Shown in pieces: positions 31,832-39,819 of a stretch of 64,000 bases of DNA; within the stretch, counting starts at the first letter, position 1, and each line of letters begins with the position of its first letter. The stretch covers positions 186,001 through 250,000 of the IMG/VR virus record IMGVR_UViG_3300027963_000035; one strand, given 5' to 3'. The translations under genes and the position numbers were made by a program. Under the pieces are notes generated by a model that was given only the letters and a program-made list of their open reading frames with translations, had not been told where the DNA came from and searched no databases. This DNA comes from a virus.

Positions 31832-32755
31832 CTACTTCTTCAAATACTCATCAATATCCAAAAGATTTGGCTGAATGATATGATGGGTGTGTCCCAAATG
31901 AGCCATGACATAAGGCTTGGGGCAATCAATTCCTTCAACCTTGCACCAAAGTTCATGGACATTACTCAGGAACAACTTAACCACCCAACGCCTTGCCATA
32001 GCATCCACATGACCATCTGGCAGAATTCCACTCTTATACTTAGCGATAACTTCCTTGTTCTTGAAGTTCTTTGAATTCAAGACAGAATCAGCAAGTTCCT
32101 TGAATCCGCCTTCAAGGTTCTTTTTTACAAGAAACTCCTTCTGGGTCTTGTAAAGCTTACCATAGAAGCACTCCTCCTTACCAGAGAACTTCATGAAACT
32201 CTGCCCGACCTTCCAGCACAGGGTTTTAAGGCTGGCGTTCCAGGGACGCTTTTGACCCTTTTCCCACTTACTTGTGGGATCGAGACCAGCATAACGCCAA
32301 ATAGCACCAGCGGTCTTTGCCTTATTGATGTCAATATGAGCAACAAGACCAGCAGTAATCACAGGACCGATTCCGTAAACCTTATCCTTCAAAATCTTTG
32401 CAATCAAAAAACTATCAGTCCAGTGATCCATAGCCCGTTTGATTTGAGTTTCAAGAACTTCTGTTTGATCGTTCAAGAAACTAAAGAGTTCATGAGGCTC
32501 TTTATCCTTGCCAAAAGCGGTGATCTGATTGGTGCTTCGCTTACGATTCTCTTGAATCATATAATAGTAATCAACAATATACCTCACTTCATCCTTGGTG
32601 AGGGTCTTAATCTTATTAGTGAGATCTTTATTGAGCCTAGCAACAGTCCCAAGACTTGTCAGGCTATCTGGCATTAGGCTATCTGCAATCTTCTTGCTTG
32701 AAATGCCCTTGCCGCAAGTGGGACACTTCTTCTTTGTTACACTTTCCTTTGACAT
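31832..32755 (-). CDS. IS110/IS116-type transposase C-domain protein
   Basis: A 307-aa protein with an N-terminal CPTCGKG half-ribbon. A central helix-hairpin-helix region (VYGIGPVITAGLVAHID...AGAIWRYAGLDPTSKW) matches the transposase_20 domain of IS110-family recombinases. I see no N-terminal DEDD catalytic domain and no IS ends, so it is probably a domesticated or accessory DNA-binding protein, not an active element. Confidence 0.68.
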   Translation of the reverse strand: MSKESVTKKKCPTCGKGISSKKIADSLMPDSLTSLGTVARLNKDLTNKIKTLTKDEVRYIVDYYYMIQENRKRSTNQITAFGKDKEPHELFSFLNDQTEVLETQIKRAMDHWTDSFLIAKILKDKVYGIGPVITAGLVAHIDINKAKTAGAIWRYAGLDPTSKWEKGQKRPWNASLKTLCWKVGQSFMKFSGKEECFYGKLYKTQKEFLVKKNLEGGFKELADSVLNSKNFKNKEVIAKYKSGILPDGHVDAMARRWVVKLFLSNVHELWCKVEGIDCPKPYVMAHLGHTHHIIQPNLLDIDEYLKK

Positions 32756-32789
32756 ATTATTTTATCTTTCTATGAAATTATGGGGATCA

Positions 32790-33152
32790 CTACTTCTGCA
32801 AAACGTCCCAGCCCCAAGTATCTGTTCGTTCGGCTGGTGCAACCAAAATAACATCGCTATTGTACTTGTTGCCCTTATGGTCTTGTTCACCCTTGGCTAA
32901 AAGAACCATACAACAAATTACATTACCCGACTTGTTAAACCCATACAGGGGGATTCCGCCCTTGTCGATAGGCTCGTACCATCGTTTGCCGGGAGGCACG
33001 TTGAACGTATTGGTTGTAGTGGGCGTCAATACACGTTCAACATTTCCCTGCCAATTAAGACTCAAGCAGCCGTGACACTGCTCAAGAAGATGAACGTCAC
33101 CAACAACTTCCAAATTACCAATCATTACTTGCTTTTTAGTAACTGTTTTCAT
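32790..33152 (-). CDS. Uncharacterised 120-aa protein
   Basis: The start at 33152 (MKTVTKKQVMIGN) leaves the upstream motif outside the gene. The protein has many predicted strands and a C-terminal AERTDTWGWDVLQK. No family is recognised. Confidence 0.6.
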   Translation of the reverse strand: MKTVTKKQVMIGNLEVVGDVHLLEQCHGCLSLNWQGNVERVLTPTTTNTFNVPPGKRWYEPIDKGGIPLYGFNKSGNVICCMVLLAKGEQDHKGNKYNSDVILVAPAERTDTWGWDVLQK

Positions 33153-33187
33153 GTTTTGTTTCTTTTGTTTTATGGAGACTACTCTCA

Positions 33188-33207
33188 ACCGTACCGGAAG
33201 GAAACTT
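33188..33207 (-). promoter_or_regulatory. Copy of the 20-bp promoter-like motif
   Basis: Minus-strand sense AAGTTTCCTTCCGGTACGGT, 36 nt upstream of the start at 33152. Confidence 0.82.
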
Positions 33208-33217
33208 GTTTGTTTTA

Positions 33218-33478
33218 TTATTTGTCAGAATCAGTTAGTTCAATATCTGCCTCAACTGAGTCATCCACGGGGTCGATGCTATGAATATCATAATCACAGG
33301 GAAATCCACCGTGACCCTCCATAACCTCTTCCCACTCAAGTTCAATATCATCATCATTAATCATATCGAGATCAAAGTTATCTTTAATATCTTCTACGCT
33401 ATCTGCAATTACCACAATCGTGGCACGTTCCCTAACACTAGGGACTTCACGCTCAATAGTAATTTCAAATTTAGGCAT
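33218..33478 (-). CDS. Uncharacterised acidic 86-aa protein
   Basis: A very acidic protein with an N-terminal KFEITIEREV strand and a DIKDNFDLDMINDDDIELEWEEV segment. The layout resembles small beta-alpha phage proteins with no known role. A motif copy is 44 nt upstream. Confidence 0.6.
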   Translation of the reverse strand: MPKFEITIEREVPSVRERATIVVIADSVEDIKDNFDLDMINDDDIELEWEEVMEGHGGFPCDYDIHSIDPVDDSVEADIELTDSDK

Positions 33479-33517
33479 ATTAATTATTTAATGGGAGGTT
33501 TGGGAGGTTCGCTACCC

Positions 33518-34390
33518 TCAAACCGTACCGGAAGGAAACTCGAGTGTTTCAAAAACACTTTCAAGTTCTTCTGATAATCTTCCTTTGATTACTTCGACTG
33601 CATATTGATAAAGAAATTCTGGACTAGTCTTGATGACTTCTTCTGCTTCAATCCATCTTCCTTTAATTACATCTTTAGCGTAACCACAGGCATACTCTGG
33701 ACTAGTTTTTATGGTTTCTTCTGCGTCAACCCAGCGACCTTCGATTACGTCTCTAGCATAATAATAGGCATATCGTGGATCAGTTTTAATAATCCCTTCT
33801 GATTCGATCCATCTGCCTTTAATTATATCTTTGGCGTAAAGATACATATAGTGGATTAAAACCCTCTCAGCTTCAATCCATCTATCTTTTAGGACATCTT
33901 TGGTGTAATAGTAAACATATGCAGGACTAGTTTTAATAATTTTTTCTGCTTCAATCCAGCGATCTTTAATTATATCTCTAGCATAGAGATAGGCATAATA
34001 TGGGTCAGTCTTAATAATCTCTTCTGCTTCATTCCAACGATTTTTAATTACATCTCTGGAATAAAGATAAGCATACTGGGGATCACTCTTGATAATCTCT
34101 TCGCACTCAATCCACCGTCCCTTGATAACATCTTTGGCATAATGATGGATATATTCTGGACGGCTATTCTTTATGATTTCTTCAACTTCAATCCACCGGT
34201 CTTTAATTACATCCCTAGCATAGCAGTAAGCATAATATGGTTCTGTCTTAATAATTGAAAACAAAGCTGTCTTTTGAATATTGTTGGGCTTTTCCCCATT
34301 AATCATAGTTCCATTTTTAATGAAACAATCAACATCCTCATAAGTAACGTTTGAGATGAACTGGTGATATTTTTCTGAGTAACTAGTCAT
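33518..34390 (-). CDS. Protein of nine tandem 26-residue YA-x-DVIKGRW repeats
   Basis: A 290-aa protein. From about residue 55 it consists of some nine copies of a 26-residue unit, YARDVIKDRWIEAEEIIKT plus a variable SPEYAYxx end. It is the clearest member of a family found in at least six genes here. One copy is shortened (ERVLIHYMYLYAKD). The helical pattern suggests an alpha-solenoid like Sel1/TPR proteins, probably for protein binding. The high similarity between units implies recent expansion. Confidence 0.8.
   Translation of the reverse strand: MTSYSEKYHQFISNVTYEDVDCFIKNGTMINGEKPNNIQKTALFSIIKTEPYYAYCYARDVIKDRWIEVEEIIKNSRPEYIHHYAKDVIKGRWIECEEIIKSDPQYAYLYSRDVIKNRWNEAEEIIKTDPYYAYLYARDIIKDRWIEAEKIIKTSPAYVYYYTKDVLKDRWIEAERVLIHYMYLYAKDIIKGRWIESEGIIKTDPRYAYYYARDVIEGRWVDAEETIKTSPEYACGYAKDVIKGRWIEAEEVIKTSPEFLYQYAVEVIKGRLSEELESVFETLEFPSGTV
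33522..33541 (-). promoter_or_regulatory. Copy of the 20-bp promoter-like motif inside a coding end
   Basis: Minus-strand sense GAGTTTCCTTCCGGTACGGT. It encodes the last residues (EFPSGTV) of the upstream repeat protein and drives the gene starting at 33478. Confidence 0.8.
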
Positions 34391-34456
34391 TTTCACCTCA
34401 CAACTCTATTTCAGCTTCAACTTGATAGTCAGATATCATTTTGGTTCTGCTTTTGT

Positions 34457-34645
34457 TTATCCCGGTATTTCACTCTCTAATCTATACAGCATTTCAAACA
34501 AAGGATCAAAATTTCCTTCATTCACTAAATCAATAGGTTTTTTACCGTTAAAAGCTTTATTTGGGGTTTGCAACCAATCGTTTGCATATTCTTCCTTAAC
34601 AATAGAAGATAGCCTTTCTTTGAATTCAGTAAATTTTTCGGTCAT
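34457..34645 (-). CDS. Stand-alone Xre/MbcA/ParS toxin-binding domain (DUF2384)
   Basis: A 62-aa protein. NDWLQTPNKAFNGKKPIDLVNEGNFDPLFEMLYRLE matches the C-terminal toxin-binding domain of MbcA/ParS/Xre antitoxins, including the W-L-x-T-P-N and G-x-x-P-x-D-L signatures. The usual N-terminal DNA-binding HTH is absent, and no RES-type toxin gene is adjacent. It could neutralise host RES toxins. The start at 34645 lies 19 nt downstream of the tRNA-like gene's 3' end. Confidence 0.8.
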   Translation of the reverse strand: MTEKFTEFKERLSSIVKEEYANDWLQTPNKAFNGKKPIDLVNEGNFDPLFEMLYRLESEIPG

Positions 34646-34663
34646 TGTTTTTTTCTTTGGCCA

Positions 34664-34764
34664 GGGCGAATGGGTGGAATCGAACCACCACAAGGGCATT
34701 TGTTTGCCTACTCTGCTGTCGCAGTTCGGAACTTCCCTCACGCTACCACTACGCTACATTCACC
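34664..34764 (-). tRNA. tRNA-like gene with oversized anticodon region
   Basis: The acceptor (GGTGAAT / ATTCGCC), D-arm (AGCG TAGTGGTAG CGTG) and T-arm (GGTGG TTCGATT CCACC) are clear. Between GAGGG and CCCTT lie 37 nt instead of 7. These include possible hairpins AGTT-CCG-AACT, CTGC-GACA-GCAG and GGCA-TGCC. No isotype can be read. It may contain an insertion or be a decayed tRNA. No CCA is encoded. Confidence 0.6.
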
Positions 34765-34803
34765 ATGATGAGTATAATCAAAAATTTTATTTTGTAAAGA
34801 TCT

Positions 34804-35106
34804 TCACTTCCTATTATACCTTTTAGTCATGTCAATATTTTTATAACTATCTTTAAGAAGACCTTCAAATATATCAAGTGAACATTCGTAAATTAATGGC
34901 GAAAGAGATAAAATAAAAAGTACAACCATTAATATCGATGCAACTTCTACACCAAATATAAAAATATTAAAAAAATATACTGGAAAAAGTAAAATCATGA
35001 ATAACATAAAGAGTTTAGAAGATCTGTCTCTTCGACGCCATTTCATATTGCATCGAAAATTTTCGTTTTCTTCGATTAAACGGTCTAATTCAGGAACGTC
35101 ACTCAT
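34804..35106 (-). CDS. Small membrane protein
   Basis: A 100-aa protein whose start follows GGAGCAAAAA. The cytoplasmic N-terminus is charged. Two membrane helices (about residues 38-75) and an amphipathic C-terminal helix follow. Function unknown. Confidence 0.6.
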   Translation of the reverse strand: MSDVPELDRLIEENENFRCNMKWRRRDRSSKLFMLFMILLFPVYFFNIFIFGVEVASILMVVLFILSLSPLIYECSLDIFEGLLKDSYKNIDMTKRYNRK

Positions 35107-35126
35107 TTTTTGCTCCAAGCTCCATT

Positions 35127-35241
35127 ATTTGGCCGTTATTTTGGCCACTTTCCCGAGCGGGAAATTTTCTAGTATTTTGGCTTAAAATTACCATAAATGT
35201 ACCGAGCGGGAAAATTCACTTTGGCCGTTATTTTGGCCACA
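35127..35241. repeat. Paired direct and inverted repeats
   Basis: TTTGGCCGTTATTTTGGCCAC occurs twice (near 35128 and 35221), each with an inner TGGCC...GGCCA inverted repeat. CGAGCGGGAAA occurs twice between them, one within the palindrome TTTCCCGAGCGGGAAA. No gene lies here. Likely a regulator binding site or RNA structure. Confidence 0.65.
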
Positions 35242-35253
35242 TCTATGAGGTTT

Positions 35254-36162
35254 TTAATGTTTTTCCCATTGTTCTCTCGTCCAATTGATATCGTATTTAT
35301 ATTTATGCTTCTTAGCTAGATCTAGGAAATCTTTTATACATACAAATAAATTATAGTGATCACTAGAGTTAACTTGACCCCATAGAGGCAAACCAAAGCA
35401 TTTTGAACTACAGATATCTTTTATTTCTTTTATTTTAAATATGTTACAAACAATATAAATCAATTCAAAATTGCTTTCGTAATAAAATTTTTCTAGGGCA
35501 CCGGTTTTTTTTATTTTGTTAAATTCTTTGAATCTTTTAGCATACTCTAACCTATTTTGCGGCAAAGAAGAGTCAGCAGAAATATTACAAACTCTTTTGC
35601 ACAAAACATGGTTTCTATACTCACTGTTTTTGGAAATTTCTTTCCAAGAATCTTCACCAAATAAAGAAGGTAGTTCGGATTCTTTGACTCCAAAATAAAA
35701 AACCAAAGGTAAATGATTTTTTATTTTAACCTGCTTTAATAGATCTACTGTCTCACTGAGTCTATGAACTTTATCGGCGCTTGGTTTTCTTTTTAAATTA
35801 AAACAAAACTTTGTAAAAAGATATGGGTCTACAACCCAAATCTCCTTCATTTTTGAATTTATGATTTTTCTAGCGGTAGAGGCGGTTATTCCATATTCTT
35901 CTTTAAAAGAACTGTAATTATTTTTTATTAAGTAGGCACGATGTACTTTTGATAAAACATCTTTTTCAACAAAAGAAAAGAGAGGATTTTTAGATTTAAA
36001 TTCTTCTTCAGTTAATTGCTTTTCATGCCAAGGCCGAGAAAGTGATTGAAGCACTAGTTTTGTGCTAAAGTAGAAAAAAGTATCCCATTTGCGAATAACT
36101 TTATTTTTATGAATAGCAACCACAGATTTACCTTCTGTGGTGATTTTGATTTTTTCATCCAT
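35254..36162 (-). CDS. Uncharacterised 302-aa protein
   Basis: A basic, Lys/Phe-rich helical protein with no recognised family. A possible HTH lies near residues 84-105 (FKEEYGITASTARKIINSKM). It ends in WTREQWEKH. Confidence 0.6.
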   Translation of the reverse strand: MDEKIKITTEGKSVVAIHKNKVIRKWDTFFYFSTKLVLQSLSRPWHEKQLTEEEFKSKNPLFSFVEKDVLSKVHRAYLIKNNYSSFKEEYGITASTARKIINSKMKEIWVVDPYLFTKFCFNLKRKPSADKVHRLSETVDLLKQVKIKNHLPLVFYFGVKESELPSLFGEDSWKEISKNSEYRNHVLCKRVCNISADSSLPQNRLEYAKRFKEFNKIKKTGALEKFYYESNFELIYIVCNIFKIKEIKDICSSKCFGLPLWGQVNSSDHYNLFVCIKDFLDLAKKHKYKYDINWTREQWEKH

Positions 36163-36171
36163 GTTATTCCT

Positions 36172-36252
36172 CTAAAGTAATGTGTTTAGGCCTATTGTTT
36201 CACTTAATTCTTTTCCGTTGCCATCAACAAACTTACAGATTTTATATTTCAT
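36172..36252 (-). pseudogene. Truncated copy of the KYKICKFVDGNGKE family
   Basis: A 26-residue frame begins MKYKICKFVDGNGKE, nearly identical to residues 16-29 of the protein at 39153-39440 (TKYKICKFVDGNGKE), then diverges and stops. It looks like the start of a decayed paralogue. Confidence 0.55.
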
Positions 36253-36258
36253 TAGTTA

Positions 36259-36495
36259 CTATCCTTTCTCCAAAAAAGAAATTAAATACAATATTGAAAC
36301 GAATGTTGTTCCTTCAACTATAGGAAATAGTGCAAAATAAATGGGGTATTTATTATTAACAAACAAAGACATTATTCCACAAACTAAACAAACTACTGGA
36401 AAACTTAAAAACAAAAATGATACTATATGATTCGATATTTTTTCATTTTTTCGCCCAATGTTAAATCTTAATGATCTTCTTATTGTTTGCTCCAT
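36259..36495 (-). CDS. Small membrane protein
   Basis: A 78-aa protein with a basic N-terminus and two membrane helices. It overlaps the upstream membrane protein gene by 16 nt. Function unknown. Confidence 0.55.
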   Translation of the reverse strand: MEQTIRRSLRFNIGRKNEKISNHIVSFLFLSFPVVCLVCGIMSLFVNNKYPIYFALFPIVEGTTFVSILYLISFLEKG

Positions 36496-36779
36496 ACAAA
36501 AACCCAAATTATATTCATCAAAACTATTGGAAGTGTAAATATTGATGCAAATAGTCCTGCAACTACGATAGATCCAAAACCATCAAAATCATTATGAACC
36601 TCGGGATTACATCCCTCTAATATGCAAAAAATTCCAAAAAACCAAGATATTAATAACGCAAGTTCCATTCCATACATAGGCATAATTGGAGGAAAATCAA
36701 CATTTGTTGGTTTTGTTAACAAGCAAAACAAACAAAACCCAATATATATTAACAAAAAACCCCATACAATTTTTTTCAT
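36480..36779 (-). CDS. Three-helix membrane protein
   Basis: A 99-aa hydrophobic protein with about three membrane segments. It overlaps the upstream gene by 4 nt (ATGA). Confidence 0.6.
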   Translation of the reverse strand: MKKIVWGFLLIYIGFCLFCLLTKPTNVDFPPIMPMYGMELALLISWFFGIFCILEGCNPEVHNDFDGFGSIVVAGLFASIFTLPIVLMNIIWVFVWSKQ

Positions 36780-36922
36780 TTTTTATCCAACTGTTCAGCA
36801 AACTCCCAAGGAACATGATACTTATTATATAAGTCTACTACTCTCTTTGGAATGTATCCTTCATCTTCGCCGTATGCTTTTATTATCTCATGTAACGCTT
36901 CAATAATTTCGTCTTTATTCAT
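36776..36922 (-). CDS. Small helical protein (48 aa)
   Basis: ATG at 36922, TGA at 36776. The 48 residues (MNKDEIIEALHEIIKAYGED start) end in VPWEFAEQLDKK. The ATGA overlap with the next gene supports it. Confidence 0.5.
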   Translation of the reverse strand: MNKDEIIEALHEIIKAYGEDEGYIPKRVVDLYNKYHVPWEFAEQLDKK

Positions 36923-36934
36923 AATTAAAACTTT

Positions 36935-37534
36935 TTATTCAATCCAATTATTTTCAATAATTTCATAAATTAAATCTTTTTGCTTGTCAGTAAACTTCCA
37001 TCTTATATTAACATTTTTATCTGCCCAATCTTTGGGATTGCTACCTTTTTCTTTTGACATAGCCATCCAATCTGCACACATTTCTGCAACATCAATGTCT
37101 GGCATCTTTGTTGCATCTACTATTTCTTTGGGTGGCTTATCACGGTTTTCTCTGTTAATTAACCCTGTTTTTGTTGGGCCATGATATTCAGGATGATGCG
37201 AATTGGTTGTTATATGATGTAAAGTAGCCTCTGACATTTTATCTAAAATTTCTTGAGGCACTTTAAATTCTTTATTATCATCTTTGCACTTGTATTGCCA
37301 AGAAATGAAAAGATAAGGAGTATATTCTGGTTCTTCAAATTTACTATCATCATGAACCTTTTTTCGTTCTTTTAGCTCAGAAAACCTATTTGGATCATAC
37401 TCTGCAATTTTATTGCAAAATTTTCCTACTAAATCTATATGGTATTTTGTTCGTTTATCAAAATGATCTTTCATTTCCTGTGTAATCATCTGATTATTTT
37501 TATTTTTATCCAACCATTCGTTGAAATTTTTCAT
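36935..37534 (-). CDS. DUF5662-like conserved phage protein
   Basis: A 199-aa protein with ordered His/Asp motifs: RTKYHIDLVGKF, KVHDDSKFEEPEY, LHHITTNSHHPEYHG, and DVAEMCADWMAMS. This matches DUF5662, a phage/bacterial family whose HD-like residues suggest a metal-dependent phosphohydrolase. Activity is not established. Confidence 0.75.
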   Translation of the reverse strand: MKNFNEWLDKNKNNQMITQEMKDHFDKRTKYHIDLVGKFCNKIAEYDPNRFSELKERKKVHDDSKFEEPEYTPYLFISWQYKCKDDNKEFKVPQEILDKMSEATLHHITTNSHHPEYHGPTKTGLINRENRDKPPKEIVDATKMPDIDVAEMCADWMAMSKEKGSNPKDWADKNVNIRWKFTDKQKDLIYEIIENNWIE

Positions 37535-37567
37535 TTTTATTTCCTATTTCATTTATAAGTTATACGT

Positions 37568-38140
37568 TTATAGTCTGACATCAGAAACAACTTCATAGGT
37601 AGTATGACAAAGTTTCTTTGCTTCTGCAAGTTCTTTTACAATTTCCTTTGAGCGATTATGCCAATAGGTCACATTATTTTTTGCAACATCGGCATTTTCA
37701 TAACGAATAGCATGACAGTTTCTCCACAACCAGAAAAATAAAGGATCTTTTTGTTGAACAAAACTCCACAACCAGAAAAATAAAGGATCTTTTTGTTGAA
37801 CAAAACTCCACAACCAGAAAAATAAAGGATATTTTTGTTGAACAAAAAATCCACGAAATTCTCCATTGCTGTAGTACTGCTCGACAACTCTAAATTTGAT
37901 TTTTTTATAAACTTCTACAACCCTATTTTTAAAGGGTTTAAATATATATTCATTTTTTTGAGCTTCATCAAGAGTAATAGGATAGAAATGACAATCTTTA
38001 TACAGCCAAAAAAATAATGGATTTTGTTTTTGGATAAAATATCCAGTAGATCCAGAGGGATAAATTCTTTTAATAATTCTAGTGCGATTGAACATTTTAT
38101 TTACCTCTTGTAATATGTTGTTTAGTGGTTTAATTTTCAT
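37568..38140 (-). CDS. Phage protein with tandem FVQQKxPLFFWLW repeats
   Basis: A 190-aa protein; an alternative start at 38095 has a better ribosome site (AAGAGGTAAATAAA). It contains repeated FxxQKxPLFFWLW units. The first two are separate and diverged, then three copies are nearly identical (residues about 110-145). Similar QxK..FFWxW segments occur in small phage proteins of unknown role. Confidence 0.65.
   Translation of the reverse strand: MKIKPLNNILQEVNKMFNRTRIIKRIYPSGSTGYFIQKQNPLFFWLYKDCHFYPITLDEAQKNEYIFKPFKNRVVEVYKKIKFRVVEQYYSNGEFRGFFVQQKYPLFFWLWSFVQQKDPLFFWLWSFVQQKDPLFFWLWRNCHAIRYENADVAKNNVTYWHNRSKEIVKELAEAKKLCHTTYEVVSDVRL
37722..37847 (-). repeat. Three tandem 42-bp copies within a gene
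   Basis: Units starting at 37722, 37764 and 37806 are almost identical and encode 14 residues each in frame. The near-identity implies a recent expansion. Confidence 0.9.
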
Positions 38141-38694
38141 TTTTTTAATATCTCTTTTTTATAATATTCTAGGTATTCAATAGCCCAAATATCTTCTTGC
38201 TTCCACCTGTCGATGTCCGTTTCTTTAGACCAATTTTTATATTCATCTGAGTCGTAGTTTTTATTTTTTAATATATCAATAGCCTGTTCTATTGTTGAGT
38301 TCTTAGAAAATGCACTCATGATCTTACGTGCCGTTCCTCCCCAATGTTTTAAGTTGGGTGTGCTATCTATTCCAAGATGTTCTTCCGCATAGCATTTTGC
38401 ACAAGTTTGAGGCTCATAAACACAATCTCCACAATGACTACTTTGTAGTTCTTCTATAAAATATTTTATAGATTCTTCGTCGTATTTTGTTTCGATAAAT
38501 TTTTCAGAGATATCACGTAATTTATTTTGGATATTATCTAAATTAGTTTCTTTTTTTTCTCTTATATCAAATTCAATCCAAGAAACACTTTCTCCAATCA
38601 TGTCCCATTTGTATTTCCAAAACAATAACTGTTTTTCAGTATCGTCAAGAAATACTTTACTTGCTAATGGGTTTTCATTATATTCTATTTTCAT
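38137..38694 (-). CDS. Uncharacterised 185-aa protein with Cys cluster
   Basis: An acidic helical protein with a central CGDCVYEPQTCAKCYAEEH segment, probably metal-binding. No family is recognised. It overlaps both neighbours. Confidence 0.6.
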   Translation of the reverse strand: MKIEYNENPLASKVFLDDTEKQLLFWKYKWDMIGESVSWIEFDIREKKETNLDNIQNKLRDISEKFIETKYDEESIKYFIEELQSSHCGDCVYEPQTCAKCYAEEHLGIDSTPNLKHWGGTARKIMSAFSKNSTIEQAIDILKNKNYDSDEYKNWSKETDIDRWKQEDIWAIEYLEYYKKEILKK

Positions 38695-38809
38695 TTTCTA
38701 ATTTCTCAAGCCTTTTGTAAATTTTTTTAAATCTAAAGGCAGTTGCCCAAGAATCTATGTAAAGGTAAGCAATTATCATTATATAAAAATATTTAAATGA
38801 TTCAATCAT
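38678..38809 (-). CDS. Tiny membrane protein (43 aa)
   Basis: ATG at 38809, TAA at 38678. A hydrophobic N-terminal helix (YFYIMIIAYLYIDSW) is followed by a basic helix. It overlaps the next gene's start by 17 nt. Confidence 0.45.
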   Translation of the reverse strand: MIESFKYFYIMIIAYLYIDSWATAFRFKKIYKRLEKLENENRI

Positions 38810-39160
38810 TTAAATAAATAGGGAAAGATCAATTCCCTTGTCTCTTTCTAAATTATGAGCATAAGCAGTTAAAGTACCGTCTGGCTTTTTGTCATTAATT
38901 AAAATTCTTGAGCCTGTAGGAATTCCGCAAACAATTAGATCAAATTTAAGGTTGTGATATTGAAGAAATTTTTCTATTCTTTCTTTGTCTTCACAAGTTC
39001 GTGCAGTGGTAATAATTACAAAATCTTCTTCTTTTACTATTTCTTCAAAGAAAGATTTTGTAGTTGAAAGAATAAAGTCTTCTGAACTCATGTGGCTTTT
39101 TTGAGTCACAAGAGTGCCATCAAAATCTATGAACCATGTTTTAGGTTGATTTTTAGTCAT
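38810..39160 (-). CDS. HAD-like phosphatase
   Basis: A 116-aa protein with WFIDFDGTLV (motif I), VIITTART (motif II) and ILINDKKPDG (motif III/IV). It is a compact HAD fold with no cap, similar to capsule-type or polynucleotide HAD phosphatases. Substrate unknown. A second HAD protein is at 18296. Confidence 0.78.
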   Translation of the reverse strand: MTKNQPKTWFIDFDGTLVTQKSHMSSEDFILSTTKSFFEEIVKEEDFVIITTARTCEDKERIEKFLQYHNLKFDLIVCGIPTGSRILINDKKPDGTLTAYAHNLERDKGIDLSLFI

Positions 39161-39440
39161 TATAATTCCAACATTCTACTTTTTTAATTTGATTTGATTT
39201 ATCAAACCATTTATCTCCTTCAATGTATTTGTTTGCTTCTTCTACATTAGAAAGTTTAAGAATAACTCTATAAGAACGTAGTCCAATTTTTTCAAATGTA
39301 TCCAAATAACGCCAAAATAACCACCCCTTTTTCTTGACTTGATACCATTCTTTTCCGTTACCATCAACAAATTTACAAATTTTGTATTTAGTCACTTTTC
39401 TACCCAGGGTCTTGCGAGTAATAAGCCGGTGTTCGATCAT
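39153..39440 (-). CDS. Phage protein of the KYKICKFVDGNGKE family
   Basis: A 95-aa protein: TKYKICKFVDGNGKEWYQVKKKGWLFWRYL followed by a beta/alpha end. It resembles small phage proteins with a WYQVKKKxxxxWxxL signature. A decayed copy lies at 36172. Function unknown. Confidence 0.65.
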   Translation of the reverse strand: MIEHRLITRKTLGRKVTKYKICKFVDGNGKEWYQVKKKGWLFWRYLDTFEKIGLRSYRVILKLSNVEEANKYIEGDKWFDKSNQIKKVECWNYND

Positions 39441-39819
39441 CTTGCAGAAAATCGTATTGCGATGCAATTACAGCAAAATATATCCCTAATGAGCCGTTTT
39501 TTGATCTTCTTCCTTCACAACATCCATAAATATTTTTTTCTAAATCATTGTAAAAATTATACCTCAGTGATTGATCTACAAAATATTTCATTTCTTCTAT
39601 AATGTTTGATTTATGATGATCCATCTTACAAAATGGAATGTAAATATTTAATTTTTTTGCTCTTTCTAGCATTTCAGACTTAGAAATAACACACAAATTT
39701 TTTCCTTTGTATATTGTCTGGTGTTCTTTAGTTCTTAAATATGCACCGTATGAATTTTTAAAAACTAAAATTCCAGCCATTGTTGGCAACAAAGATTTAA
39801 TAAGACTTCTTCTGTTCAT
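39400..39819 (-). CDS. Putative Tat-exported protein
   Basis: A 139-aa protein beginning MNRRSLIKSLLPTMAGILVF, a twin-arginine (Tat) signal with RRSLIK and a short hydrophobic core. The mature part has CC and Tyr-rich segments; no family is recognised. It overlaps the next gene by 41 nt. Confidence 0.6.
   Translation of the reverse strand: MNRRSLIKSLLPTMAGILVFKNSYGAYLRTKEHQTIYKGKNLCVISKSEMLERAKKLNIYIPFCKMDHHKSNIIEEMKYFVDQSLRYNFYNDLEKNIYGCCEGRRSKNGSLGIYFAVIASQYDFLQDDRTPAYYSQDPG

Noticed and set aside
31832-32755. Active IS110 insertion element
   Set aside because: No DEDD catalytic motifs, no recognisable ends, and the gene sits in register with flanking phage genes.
34457-34645. Complete toxin-antitoxin locus
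   Set aside because: No RES-like or other toxin gene is seen next to the antitoxin domain.
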